Source: JALTBU01 sp964410645 (GTDB lineage: Bacteria; Campylobacterota; Campylobacteria; Campylobacterales; Nautiliaceae). Taken from it: a stretch of 8,239 bases of DNA. Every line of letters begins with the position of its first letter. Positions within the stretch are counted from its first letter, which is position 1. The notes under the pieces were generated by a model. That model was not told where the DNA came from, searched no databases, and saw nothing but the letters and a program-made list of their open reading frames with translations. The translations under genes and the position numbers were made by a program. This document shows positions 1-5,333 of this stretch, piece after piece. The stretch is from contig CAYPHV010000047.1 of NCBI GenBank assembly GCA_964410645.1, forward strand, positions 1 to 8,239, read 5' to 3'.

Positions 1-207
1 TTCATAAAAAGCCTAAATTTAGGGAAAATATTGTATTATAATGTTTCAGTTAGTTTCCATAAAGCAGCGTATTTTTTTGGGGGTAAATAGTAGGGGTAAA
101 TAAAATACGAAAAGGTTTAAAATGAGTTTAACAGCTTTAAAAATGAAAAGTGCGCCACTAAAAGATAAAAAAATCTTATAATCTTTCTTAAAAAAGAAAG
201 GTTGAAA
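1..207. other. Gene-free, repeat-bearing DNA upstream of an IS21 relic
   Basis: No open reading frame here looks like a real gene. Seen directly: two copies of GGGGTAAATA (80-89 and 93-102, a 13-base period), lying between the arms of an 8-base inverted repeat, CGTATTTT (68-75) and AAAATACG (102-109). A separate hairpin lies at 183-200 (CTTTCTT, AAAA, AAGAAAG). A 19-codon ATG frame at 122-181 has no recognisable product. IS21-family elements carry repeated sequence motifs near their ends, upstream of istA. Because this stretch sits just before a degraded istA-like gene, it could be the decayed left end of that element, but this is inference. Confidence 0.35.
80..102 (+). repeat. Two tandem GGGGTAAATA repeats inside an inverted repeat
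   Basis: GGGGTAAATA occurs at 80-89 and again at 93-102. The pair is bracketed by CGTATTTT (68-75) and its exact reverse complement AAAATACG (102-109). G-runs like this stand out in such AT-rich DNA. Possible readings are a transposase-binding repeat at an IS end or an operator; the sequence does not decide between them. Confidence 0.5.
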
Positions 208-437
208 TTGATAAGCAAAGAGGAGTTTGTAATGATACACACACAGGATTAAACAGAAACAGTTTCTAAAAGGTTAAAAGAAGAAGATCTAAAACCATAT
301 AAAAAAAGAGAATTTAAAAGCAAACTTGACGATTACAGAGAATATAAAAAAAGTTAAAACAGTACTTCCAGATAGAATTCCTTTAACTGTGATATATGAT
401 GAGATAAAAGTATTATGTGTTATAATTAAAAAAATAA
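208..437 (+). pseudogene. Degraded IS21-family transposase (IstA N-terminal region)
   Basis: The remains of an IstA-like transposase can be read in two frames. The first frame opens at TTG 208 (ISKEEFVMIHTQD), meets a stop at 250-252, then continues as TVSKRLKEEDLKPYKKREF and on to DDYREY. After a break near 343-349 the match moves to the next frame: VLPDRIPLTVIYDEIK, ending about 413. In intact family members a helix-turn-helix lies between the MIH-type start and the VSKRLKE segment. Here that part is missing, as if deleted. The second lesion looks like a 2-base loss in a TATATA run before the A-run (expected YIKK, seen YKK plus a stop). The DDE catalytic domain is absent. A possible Shine-Dalgarno AAAGG (197-201) precedes the TTG. 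The family call rests on remembered motif patterns, not on a search. Confidence 0.6.
418..426 (+). promoter_or_regulatory. Extended -10 promoter of the first toxin-antitoxin pair
   Basis: TGTTATAAT is a perfect TGn extended -10 followed by a consensus -10 box (421-426). It lies 32 bases before the antitoxin start, just past the last recognisable codons of the IS21 relic. There is no good -35 hexamer, which is usual for this phylum. Confidence 0.55.
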
Positions 438-457
438 ATCCTTTTTAAAGGAAGAAA

Positions 458-682
458 ATGATTAAACTTGACGATAAAACATTAGAAATTATTAAAAAAG
501 AAACAGATACTAAAGAAGCGGCAATTTTATCAAATAAGTATATTGTTATTCCTATAAAACAATATAAAAGAGCTAAAAAATTAGATAGTTTATATATTGA
601 ATTTTTAGAGGATAAAGCCCAGGGCAAAGTATATAAAAGCAAAGCAAAAGAGCTAATTAAAAAAATAGAAAATGGCTTATAA
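458..682 (+). CDS. Antitoxin of a RelE/YafQ-type toxin-antitoxin module (unclassified family)
   Basis: This 74-residue protein is judged an antitoxin mainly from position: it lies directly before a RelE/YafQ-like toxin gene and overlaps it by 11 bases. Its role would be to bind and neutralise the toxin and probably to repress the shared promoter. The start is well supported by AAAGGA (447-452), five bases before the ATG. The N-terminal part (1-45) holds a helix-like stretch and then NKYIVIPIKQY, which loosely recalls the strand-strand-Y pattern of Phd/YefM antitoxins. It does not show the usual strand plus two helices of a ribbon-helix-helix protein such as DinJ. The C-terminal part (FLEDKAQGKVYKSKAKEL) fits the charged toxin-wrapping tail seen in RelB-like antitoxins. 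The DNA is very AT-rich. Antitoxin role likely, family unknown. Confidence 0.72.
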   Translation: MIKLDDKTLEIIKKETDTKEAAILSNKYIVIPIKQYKRAKKLDSLYIEFLEDKAQGKVYKSKAKELIKKIENGL

Positions 683-947
683 TTTAGTTTATAGCGATAA
701 TTTTGTTAAAAAAACCCAAAAATTAATTAAAAAAAATCCCCCATTAAAAAATAAAATTTATAAAACTTTTGAACTCTTAGAAAATAATCCTTTTTATCCG
801 TCATTAAGACTGCATAAATTAAAAGGTAATCTGAAAGAATATTACAGTATATCAATTGATATGGGCTATAGAATAATTATTGATTTTATTATCAAAGAGG
901 ATCAAATTATTTTATTAGATATTGGACCTCACGACGAAGTCTATTAA
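672..947 (+). CDS. RelE/YafQ-family mRNA interferase toxin
   Basis: A 91-residue protein of normal length for RelE/YafQ toxins, which cleave mRNA in the ribosomal A site and slow growth when their antitoxin is lost. Family features seen: LRLHKLKG (45-52), the core strand around GYRIIIDF (65-72), and the C-terminal LLDIGPHDEVY (81-91). H87 lies where YafQ has its catalytic histidine, R67 is the usual core arginine, and the terminal Y91 recalls the RelE C-terminal tyrosine. The ATG at 672 lies inside the antitoxin gene (11-base overlap) with no clear Shine-Dalgarno, so translation is probably coupled to the antitoxin. It appears intact and potentially active. A ParE-type gyrase poison is less likely given the HDEVY ending. 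Confidence 0.85.
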   Translation: MAYNLVYSDNFVKKTQKLIKKNPPLKNKIYKTFELLENNPFYPSLRLHKLKGNLKEYYSISIDMGYRIIIDFIIKEDQIILLDIGPHDEVY

Positions 948-1110
948 AACAATTTATTTTAAATCATTTAATCAATTTAACTATATTGTTTTTACTTATT
1001 TTGTCGTAATTAAGTTAAAAGATATGTTCTTTTTTAAAGGCGCATAGATATTTAATTTTTTATATATAATATACTATAATAATGTAATACAATAATACAA
1101 AGGATAAAAA
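948..1110. other. AT-rich spacer between two toxin-antitoxin modules
   Basis: These 163 bases contain no gene. Weak inverted repeats (AAAACAAT at 946-953 with ATTGTTTT at 985-992, followed by more T residues; TTTAACT at 976-982 with AGTTAAA at 1013-1019) could help end transcription, but the stems are all or nearly all A/T. The right-hand end holds the promoter of the second module. Confidence 0.4.
1065..1100 (+). promoter_or_regulatory. Promoter and possible operator of the second toxin-antitoxin pair
   Basis: Overlapping -10-like boxes TATAAT (1065-1070), TATACT (1070-1075) and TATAAT (1075-1080) lie 31-46 bases before the antitoxin start. Just downstream, AATACAA occurs twice (1086-1092 and 1094-1100), 8 bases apart, on about the same helix face spacing used by some ribbon-helix-helix dimers. 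Autoregulation by the antitoxin at these repeats is inference. Confidence 0.4.
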
Positions 1111-1353
1111 ATGCTAAGTATAAGGCTTGATAAAGAGTTAGAGAATAAACTTGAAACAATAGCGAAGCAAACTAAAAAATCAAAAAGTTTTTTTATCAGG
1201 GAGGCTTTAAAAGAATATTTGCAGAAGTTAGAAAATGAAAGAATTAAAAATAAAAAAGAGGCATTAGAATATTTTATAAATAATCCGGTTGATACAGGAA
1301 TAGAGGAATTAAAAGCCATTCAAAAGGTTAAAAGTGAAAAAAATATTCATTGA
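1111..1353 (+). CDS. Ribbon-helix-helix (CopG/RelB-like) antitoxin
   Basis: An 80-residue antitoxin partnered with the overlapping PIN-domain toxin. Residues 1-42 have the classic ribbon-helix-helix layout: a short basic strand (MLSIRLDKEL), helix A (ENKLETIAKQ), a turn with KKSKS, and helix B (FFIREALKEYLQKL). Dimers of this fold bind operator DNA through the strand. The C-terminal half, with a charged helix and then NNPVDTGIEELKAI, should wrap and inhibit the toxin. The ATG is preceded by AAAGGA (1099-1104) at six bases. The gene overlaps the toxin gene by 20 bases, so the two are surely co-transcribed. Predicted role: repressor of its own operon and neutraliser of the toxin. Confidence 0.83.
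   Translation: MLSIRLDKELENKLETIAKQTKKSKSFFIREALKEYLQKLENERIKNKKEALEYFINNPVDTGIEELKAIQKVKSEKNIH
1322..1327 (+). promoter_or_regulatory. Shine-Dalgarno supporting the GTG start of the PIN toxin
   Basis: AAAAGG lies six bases before GTG 1334, inside the antitoxin coding region. No ATG lies near the conserved N-terminal IFIDAN segment, so this site decides the start. Confidence 0.6.
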
Positions 1354-1720
1354 CGCAAATATACTGATTGATTTTATTGATTCAAAAAGAGAAAAACATA
1401 ATGCAGCCATTGAATTTTTTAAATCTCATTTAGAGGATTATTTTTTTACAAGCTGCGATATTTTAACCACGATTTATTATGTTACTTCAAAAAATCAAAA
1501 TCCCCTTGGAGCAATTAAAAATCTTTTAAAATTAGTTAAGGTAATACCTTTTGGTAATAAAGAAGCTTTAAATGCTATTAATCTGATGAATAAAGATAAA
1601 AAATTTAAAGATTTTGAGGATACCGTTCAATATATTTTGGCTAAAAAAGTCGGATCCGATTATATAGTGACTAATGACAAAGGATTTTATTCTCCGGATA
1701 TTGAAATTATTTCACTATAA
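1334..1720 (+). CDS. PIN-domain ribonuclease toxin (VapC-like)
   Basis: A 128-residue PIN-domain protein, the toxin partner of the ribbon-helix-helix antitoxin. PIN toxins are Mg2+-dependent ribonucleases that cut tRNA, rRNA or other RNAs. The GTG start gives the expected N-terminus KKIFIDANILIDF, with the first metal-binding aspartate at D7. The third acidic cluster is DFEDTVQ (D93, E95, D96), and TND supplies D115. At the usual second acidic position, in the segment DILTTIYYV (42-50), the typical glutamate is replaced by threonine (T46). D42 nearby could stand in. I recall related PIN-type toxins sharing this change, so it need not mean inactivity. The gene ends 68 bases before the convergent tRNA-Lys gene. 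Confidence 0.83.
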   Translation: MKKIFIDANILIDFIDSKREKHNAAIEFFKSHLEDYFFTSCDILTTIYYVTSKNQNPLGAIKNLLKLVKVIPFGNKEALNAINLMNKDKKFKDFEDTVQYILAKKVGSDYIVTNDKGFYSPDIEIISL

Positions 1721-1771
1721 AAAGTATATAAAAATTTTAAAAAAATTATAAATTACCATAATTTAGGACTT

Positions 1772-1787
1772 TTCTTAAGCTTAAGAA
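1772..1787. repeat. Perfect 16-base palindrome next to the tRNA 3' end
   Basis: TTCTTAAGCTTAAGAA is its own reverse complement and starts two bases beyond the discriminator base of the minus-strand tRNA-Lys. It could form a short hairpin in the tRNA 3' trailer or in the PIN-toxin transcript, but no T-run follows on either strand, so a standard terminator call is not justified. It could also be a protein-binding or recombination site. Confidence 0.5.
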
Positions 1788-1788
1788 G

Positions 1789-1861
1789 TGACCCGTGTGG
1801 GAATCGAACCCACAACCCTCGGATTAAGAGTCCAATGCTCTGCCAGTTGAGCTAACGAGTC
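1789..1861 (-). tRNA. tRNA-Lys (anticodon CTT)
   Basis: Read on the minus strand, this folds as a full cloverleaf of 73 bases. The acceptor stem is GACTCGT with ACGGGTC (one G-T pair), the D-stem GCTC/GAGC, and the anticodon stem TTGGA/TCCGA with loop CTCTTAA. That gives anticodon CTT, which reads AAG lysine codons. The variable loop is five bases, and the T-arm GTGGG TTCGATT CCCAC is standard. The discriminator is A. CCA is not encoded (the next bases are CTTC), so the tail must be added by CCA-adding enzyme. A TGATATAAT promoter lies just upstream (1877-1885). The gene is divergent from bioB and convergent with the PIN toxin. Confidence 0.95.
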
Positions 1862-1866
1862 TTATA

Positions 1867-1888
1867 TTTTGATAGAATTATATCAAAA
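1867..1888. promoter_or_regulatory. Symmetric divergent promoter for tRNA-Lys and bioB
   Basis: The top strand reads TTTTGATAGAAT and the bottom strand reads TTTTGATATAAT, so each strand carries a T-run plus an extended -10 of the Campylobacterota type. The shared core is the inverted repeat TTTTGATA (1867-1874) and TATCAAAA (1881-1888). The predicted bottom-strand start is near 1870, about nine bases before the tRNA. The predicted top-strand start is near 1885, giving bioB a leader of about 16 bases. Confidence 0.6.
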
Positions 1889-1900
1889 AAAGAGAAAAAT

Positions 1901-2722
1901 ATGATTTATTTATGTGCGATTTCAAATATAAAAAGCGGTGCATGCAGGGAAGACTGTAAGTTTTGTACCCAAAGTATAAAATGGGGTGCCGATATTAAAA
2001 GATTTAAGCAAAAAGATATTAAAACCATTGTAAATGAAGCAAAACTTGCCAAAAAAAACAAAGCCGTTGGTTTTTGTCTTGTAACAAGCGGAAGAGGGCT
2101 TGACGAAACGCTTGAATATGTTTGCAAAGCTGCTAAGGCTGTGTTAAAAGAGGTGGATATTACTGTTATCGCCTGTAACGGGATAGCAGATAAAGAATCG
2201 CTTAAAGAGATAAAAAAAGCCGGAGTTAGTGTTTATAACCATAATCTTGAAACAAGCAGGGAATATTTTCCTCAAATTTGTTCAACCCATAGTTGGGACG
2301 AGAAATTTGAAACATGTGAAAATATAAAATCGGTTGGGTTAGAATTATTGTGTGGCGGAATTTTTGGAATGGGAGAGAGTGAAAAAGACAGAATAAGCCT
2401 GCTTCAGTCGCTAAAAAAATTAAATCCTAAGGGAATAACTCTTAACTTTTTTATTGAAAATAAAAGATTGCCTCTTAAAGCTACCCATAATAAAAAAATG
2501 GCCCTTAAAACAATAGAAATATATAGAAAAAATTTCCCTGAATCTATTATAATGCTGGCAGGTGGCAGAGAAATTGTATTTGGAAATAATTGGATTGAAG
2601 GGATTAAAGCCGGGGCAAATTCTATAGTTATAGGCGATTATCTGACAACTAAAGGAGAAACTCCAAGCAGCGATTTGGAAATAATAAAAAAAGCACAGTT
2701 AAAAATAGCCGATGAATGCTGA
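1901..2722 (+). CDS. bioB: Biotin synthase (radical SAM, short form)
   Basis: This enzyme inserts sulfur into dethiobiotin to make biotin, the last step of biotin synthesis. Seen: the radical-SAM cluster motif C15-x3-C19-x2-C22. All four ligands of the second [2Fe-2S] cluster align with E. coli BioB: C59 (GFCLVTS), C92 (VIACNG), C151 (LLCGGIFGMGE) and R223 (LAGGREI). The family segment YNHNLET is at 112-118. At 273 residues it is much shorter than E. coli BioB, lacking about 37 N-terminal residues and the C-terminal tail, as I recall for the Campylobacter/Helicobacter type. The ATG at 1901 has only a weak purine-rich AGAG before it. No other biotin gene is in view. The stop overlaps the downstream antiporter start by 11 bases, which suggests co-translation. 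Confidence 0.95.
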   Translation: MIYLCAISNIKSGACREDCKFCTQSIKWGADIKRFKQKDIKTIVNEAKLAKKNKAVGFCLVTSGRGLDETLEYVCKAAKAVLKEVDITVIACNGIADKESLKEIKKAGVSVYNHNLETSREYFPQICSTHSWDEKFETCENIKSVGLELLCGGIFGMGESEKDRISLLQSLKKLNPKGITLNFFIENKRLPLKATHNKKMALKTIEIYRKNFPESIIMLAGGREIVFGNNWIEGIKAGANSIVIGDYLTTKGETPSSDLEIIKKAQLKIADEC

Positions 2723-3887
2723 AATAATTTTAGTTTTAACCCTTTCCGTAATATTGCTTATATCTCCGTTTATAAGCAGTGCCTTAAAACTTCCGATTTC
2801 TATGGTGGAAATTGCTCTTGGGGCAGTGGCGTCGGCTTTGGGTCTTTTGCACAGCAATAAAATGTTTTCTCTTCTGGCCGAAGTGGGGTTTTTGTATTTA
2901 ATGCTTTTGGCGGGAATGGAAGTTAATTTGAAAGAACTTTTAAAAATAGATAAAACTATTTTCAAAAAAGGCTTTTTGTTTTTGATAATTCTTTATATTT
3001 TAAGTGCTCTGAGTGTGTTTATATTTAAATATTCTGTTATTTTTATGGTTATCCTGCCTTTGGTTTCTATCGGTTTGATGCTATCGATTCAGCAGGAAAT
3101 AGGAAAGCAGCAATGGCTTGATCTGGCAATAAAAATAGGTGTTTTAGGAGAGCTTTTGTCTATTTTGATGCTGACTGTTGTCAGCGGTTATTTTGAATTT
3201 GGTATGGGTAAAAAATTAATTATAAACATAGGCATATTGTTTGGATTTTTAGTATTTTTGATAGTAGTGTTTTTAGCGTTCAGGGCTATTTTTTGGTGGT
3301 ATCCAAAATTAAAACATTTTTTAATGCCTGGAGTTGACAAATATTTTCAGGATGTGAGAATCGCTTTTGCCCTGTTTTTTATTATGATTTCCGTAATGAC
3401 GGTATTGCACTTGGATATGGTGTTGGGCGCGTTTATTGTAGGCGTGTTTTTAAGCACGTTTTTTGATCATAACAAAGATTTGGAGCATAAACTTTCTCCC
3501 TTCGGATTCGGATTTTTGATTACTATATTTTTTGTTCATGTGGGAAGCAGTATCGATTTGTCGCTGATTTCATTTAAATTATTGAAAGATAGTCTTTTTT
3601 TGACATTTTTGATGATTATACTAAGAATTTTAGCTTCATTTTTGTTTTTTAAAGAATTAAAATTTAAGAATACGGTGCTTTTCGGACTTTCACTTTCCAT
3701 GCCTTTAACTTTATTGATTGCGATAGCAACGCTTGCCCGTCAAAATCATACAATCAGCGATTATTGGTTTAATGTATTTGTTTTTGCCGCTGTTTTGGAA
3801 GTTGTTACAGTTATGCTCAGTGTCAAGCTGTTAAGTAGGTTTAGTAAAAATAAATTGCATACTTTAGCTAACGCAAATTCGTTATAA
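2712..3887 (+). CDS. CPA2-type cation/proton antiporter (KefB/NapA-like membrane domain)
   Basis: A 391-residue, very hydrophobic inner-membrane protein with about 12-13 membrane segments. It resembles the Na+/H+ exchanger domain of the monovalent cation:proton antiporter-2 family, which trades K+ or Na+ against protons for pH and salt balance. Family-like pieces are FLYLMLLAGMEVNL (60-73), the LGAFIVGVFLS helix (238-248), FGFLITIFFVHVGSSIDLSL (266-285) and GLSLSMPLTLLIAIATLA (325-342). In the segment GELLSIL (146-152), E147 lies where many relatives carry the ion-binding acidic pair. There is no C-terminal TrkA-N/RCK domain, so any regulation by nucleotide or glutathione adducts seen in KefB/KefC would not apply. 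The ATG lies inside bioB. Ion specificity cannot be read from the sequence. Confidence 0.85.
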   Translation: MNAEIILVLTLSVILLISPFISSALKLPISMVEIALGAVASALGLLHSNKMFSLLAEVGFLYLMLLAGMEVNLKELLKIDKTIFKKGFLFLIILYILSALSVFIFKYSVIFMVILPLVSIGLMLSIQQEIGKQQWLDLAIKIGVLGELLSILMLTVVSGYFEFGMGKKLIINIGILFGFLVFLIVVFLAFRAIFWWYPKLKHFLMPGVDKYFQDVRIAFALFFIMISVMTVLHLDMVLGAFIVGVFLSTFFDHNKDLEHKLSPFGFGFLITIFFVHVGSSIDLSLISFKLLKDSLFLTFLMIILRILASFLFFKELKFKNTVLFGLSLSMPLTLLIAIATLARQNHTISDYWFNVFVFAAVLEVVTVMLSVKLLSRFSKNKLHTLANANSL

Positions 3888-3888
3888 T
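3883..3888 (+). promoter_or_regulatory. -10 box of gltX
   Basis: A consensus TATAAT overlaps the antiporter stop codon (3885-3887) and lies 20 bases before the gltX ATG, so gltX may be transcribed independently of bioB and the antiporter. No convincing -35 box is visible. Confidence 0.45.
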
Positions 3889-3907
3889 TCCAATAAAAAG
3901 GAAAATA

Positions 3908-5284
3908 ATGGTTGTTACCAGATTTGCGCCCTCTCCTACAGGATATTTGCATATCGGCGGGCTTAGAACCGCTCTTTTTAACTGGCTTTGGGCCAGAAAA
4001 AACAATGGAAAATTCAGGCTTAGAATTGAAGATACAGATCAAAAAAGAAATAAACAAGAAGCGGTTGGGGCCATAATAAAAGCGTTTGAGTGGACCGGGC
4101 TTAATTATGATGAAAGAATAGTCTTTCAAAGTGACAGGTTTGACATCTATAAAAAATATGTAAATGAGCTTTTGGAAAAGGGTTTTGTCTATAAATGCTA
4201 TCTAAGCAAAGAAGAATTGGCACAGGCCAGAGAAGCAAAGATGAAAGGGGCCAAGCCGTCTGTTGATGTTAGAAAATACAGAGATTTTGAAGGAGAACTT
4301 GACAGGCCTTATGTGATCAGGTTTAAAACGCCTCTAAACGGTAAAATATGTTTTGAAGACGGTGTAAAAGGTAAGCAGTGTGTTGAGGCAAAAGAAATTG
4401 AAGATTTTGTAATTGCAAGGGGTGACGGGAGCCCTACATACAACTTTGTTGTGGTTATTGATGATCATGAAATGGGTATGAGCGATATTATAAGAGGCGA
4501 TGACCATTTAAGAAATACATTTAAACAGATTTTACTTTATAAAGCATTTGGATGGGACAAACCAAAATTTGCTCATGTGCCTATGATTCATAATGAAAAA
4601 GGCGGAAAAATGAGCAAACGTGACGGAGCTGTGGATGTGATGGAATATAAAAAAGATGGATATTTGCCAGAAGCTCTGCTTAACTTTTTAGTGCGTCTTG
4701 GATGGTCTCACGGGGATCAGGAAATATTCAGCATAGAAGAGATGATAAATCTGTTTGACCCAAAAGATATAAATAAAGCTCCAAGCAGGTTTAACAAAGA
4801 AAAGCTTGACTGGCTAAATTCCCATTATATTAAAAATTCTTCAAACGAAAGAATAGAAATCATATTAAGAGACGATTTCGGGGTGGATATACTAAACCGT
4901 GACAAAAAAGAAATTTTACTTGATGAGCTTAAAGAAAGAGTAAAAACCCTAAAAGAAATGGCTGTGGAAATAGAAAAGATATTAAGTGTCCCGGATGAAT
5001 ATAACGAAAAAGCGGTTAAAAAATTTATAAAGGACGAAGTGCTTGAAAATTTAAGGAATTTTGTAGAATTTATTGAAAATAAAAAACTTAACACACCTGC
5101 ACAATGGCATGATGCTATGCATGAATTTTTGGAATTAAAACAAATCAAGCCTAAATTTTTAATGCCGCCTCTAAGAATCGCAATGGTGGGGGATACAAAA
5201 GGAATTGACCTTGCGGCAATGCTTTGTATTTTAGGCAAAGAAGAGGTGATAAAAAGAATAGATAAACTGGCTATTTACTCTTGA
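3908..5284 (+). CDS. gltX: Glutamyl-tRNA synthetase (GltX1-like)
   Basis: A class I aminoacyl-tRNA synthetase that charges tRNA-Glu with glutamate. Seen: RFAPSPTGYLHIGGLRTALF at the N-terminus, whose HIGG (15-18) is the GluRS form of the HIGH motif; RIEDTD (39-44); IRGDDHLRNT (195-204); and the second ATP-binding signature KMSKR (234-238). The 458 residues fit a complete bacterial enzyme with its helical anticodon-binding half. Campylobacterota often carry two copies. GltX1 charges tRNA-Glu, and GltX2 mischarges tRNA-Gln for later amidation. This one matches remembered H. pylori GltX1 in the HIGGLRTA and ALVNFLARLGWS-like regions, so a GltX1 role is favoured. RNTFKQ has F where P is usual. 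AAAAGGA (3896-3902) lies five bases before the ATG. Confidence 0.96.
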   Translation: MVVTRFAPSPTGYLHIGGLRTALFNWLWARKNNGKFRLRIEDTDQKRNKQEAVGAIIKAFEWTGLNYDERIVFQSDRFDIYKKYVNELLEKGFVYKCYLSKEELAQAREAKMKGAKPSVDVRKYRDFEGELDRPYVIRFKTPLNGKICFEDGVKGKQCVEAKEIEDFVIARGDGSPTYNFVVVIDDHEMGMSDIIRGDDHLRNTFKQILLYKAFGWDKPKFAHVPMIHNEKGGKMSKRDGAVDVMEYKKDGYLPEALLNFLVRLGWSHGDQEIFSIEEMINLFDPKDINKAPSRFNKEKLDWLNSHYIKNSSNERIEIILRDDFGVDILNRDKKEILLDELKERVKTLKEMAVEIEKILSVPDEYNEKAVKKFIKDEVLENLRNFVEFIENKKLNTPAQWHDAMHEFLELKQIKPKFLMPPLRIAMVGDTKGIDLAAMLCILGKEEVIKRIDKLAIYS

Positions 5285-5298
5285 TTTGTTGTCTTATG

Positions 5299-5314
5299 TT
5301 ATACTCTTGTATAA
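5299..5314. promoter_or_regulatory. Inverted repeat over the exporter promoter (candidate operator)
   Basis: TTATAC (5299-5304) and GTATAA (5309-5314) are exact reverse complements around TCTT. They overlap the likely -10 box, either TATAAA (5310-5315) or TATACT (5300-5305). TTGTTG (5286-5291) lies 18 bases before the first of these. The octamer TACTCTTG occurs here (5302-5309) and also at the gltX end (5276-5283), 26 bases away. No T-run follows, so a terminator is less likely than a repressor site. Confidence 0.4.
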
Positions 5315-5322
5315 AATAATTC

Positions 5323-5328
5323 AAAGGA
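5323..5328 (+). promoter_or_regulatory. Shine-Dalgarno deciding the adaptor start
   Basis: AAAGGA lies five bases before ATG 5334. The reading frame is open back to a TTG at 5286, but that region holds the presumed promoter, and only the ATG gives a clean lysine-plus-hydrophobic membrane anchor. Confidence 0.7.
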
Positions 5329-5333
5329 AAAAA

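Noticed and set aside
122..181. 19-codon ATG frame on the plus strand
   Set aside because: No Shine-Dalgarno of note beyond a weak AAAAGG and no recognisable peptide; it lies in decayed DNA.
183..200. Hairpin CTTTCTT-AAAA-AAGAAAG as a terminator
   Set aside because: No T-run follows the stem on the plus strand and the minus-strand T-run is too far away; the stem is low in G+C.
46..240. 64-codon minus-strand reading frame
   Set aside because: Rich in F, L and K as expected from the reverse of A-rich DNA. No family resemblance, and it runs opposite to the transposase relic that explains part of the same bases.
946..992. AAAACAAT/ATTGTTTT inverted repeat as terminator of the first toxin-antitoxin pair
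   Set aside because: The 31-base loop and almost pure A/T stem are expected by chance in such AT-rich sequence.
1749..1765. TAAATTA-CCA-TAATTTA hairpin after the PIN toxin gene
   Set aside because: Seven A/T pairs only and no T-run; too weak to call a terminator.
3761..4129. 122-codon minus-strand reading frame across the antiporter/gltX junction
   Set aside because: Fully overlaps two well-supported genes and shows no family features.
5286..5333. Upstream TTG start extending the adaptor by 16 residues
   Set aside because: The extension covers the presumed promoter and has no Shine-Dalgarno, while ATG 5334 has a well-placed one and gives a normal membrane anchor.
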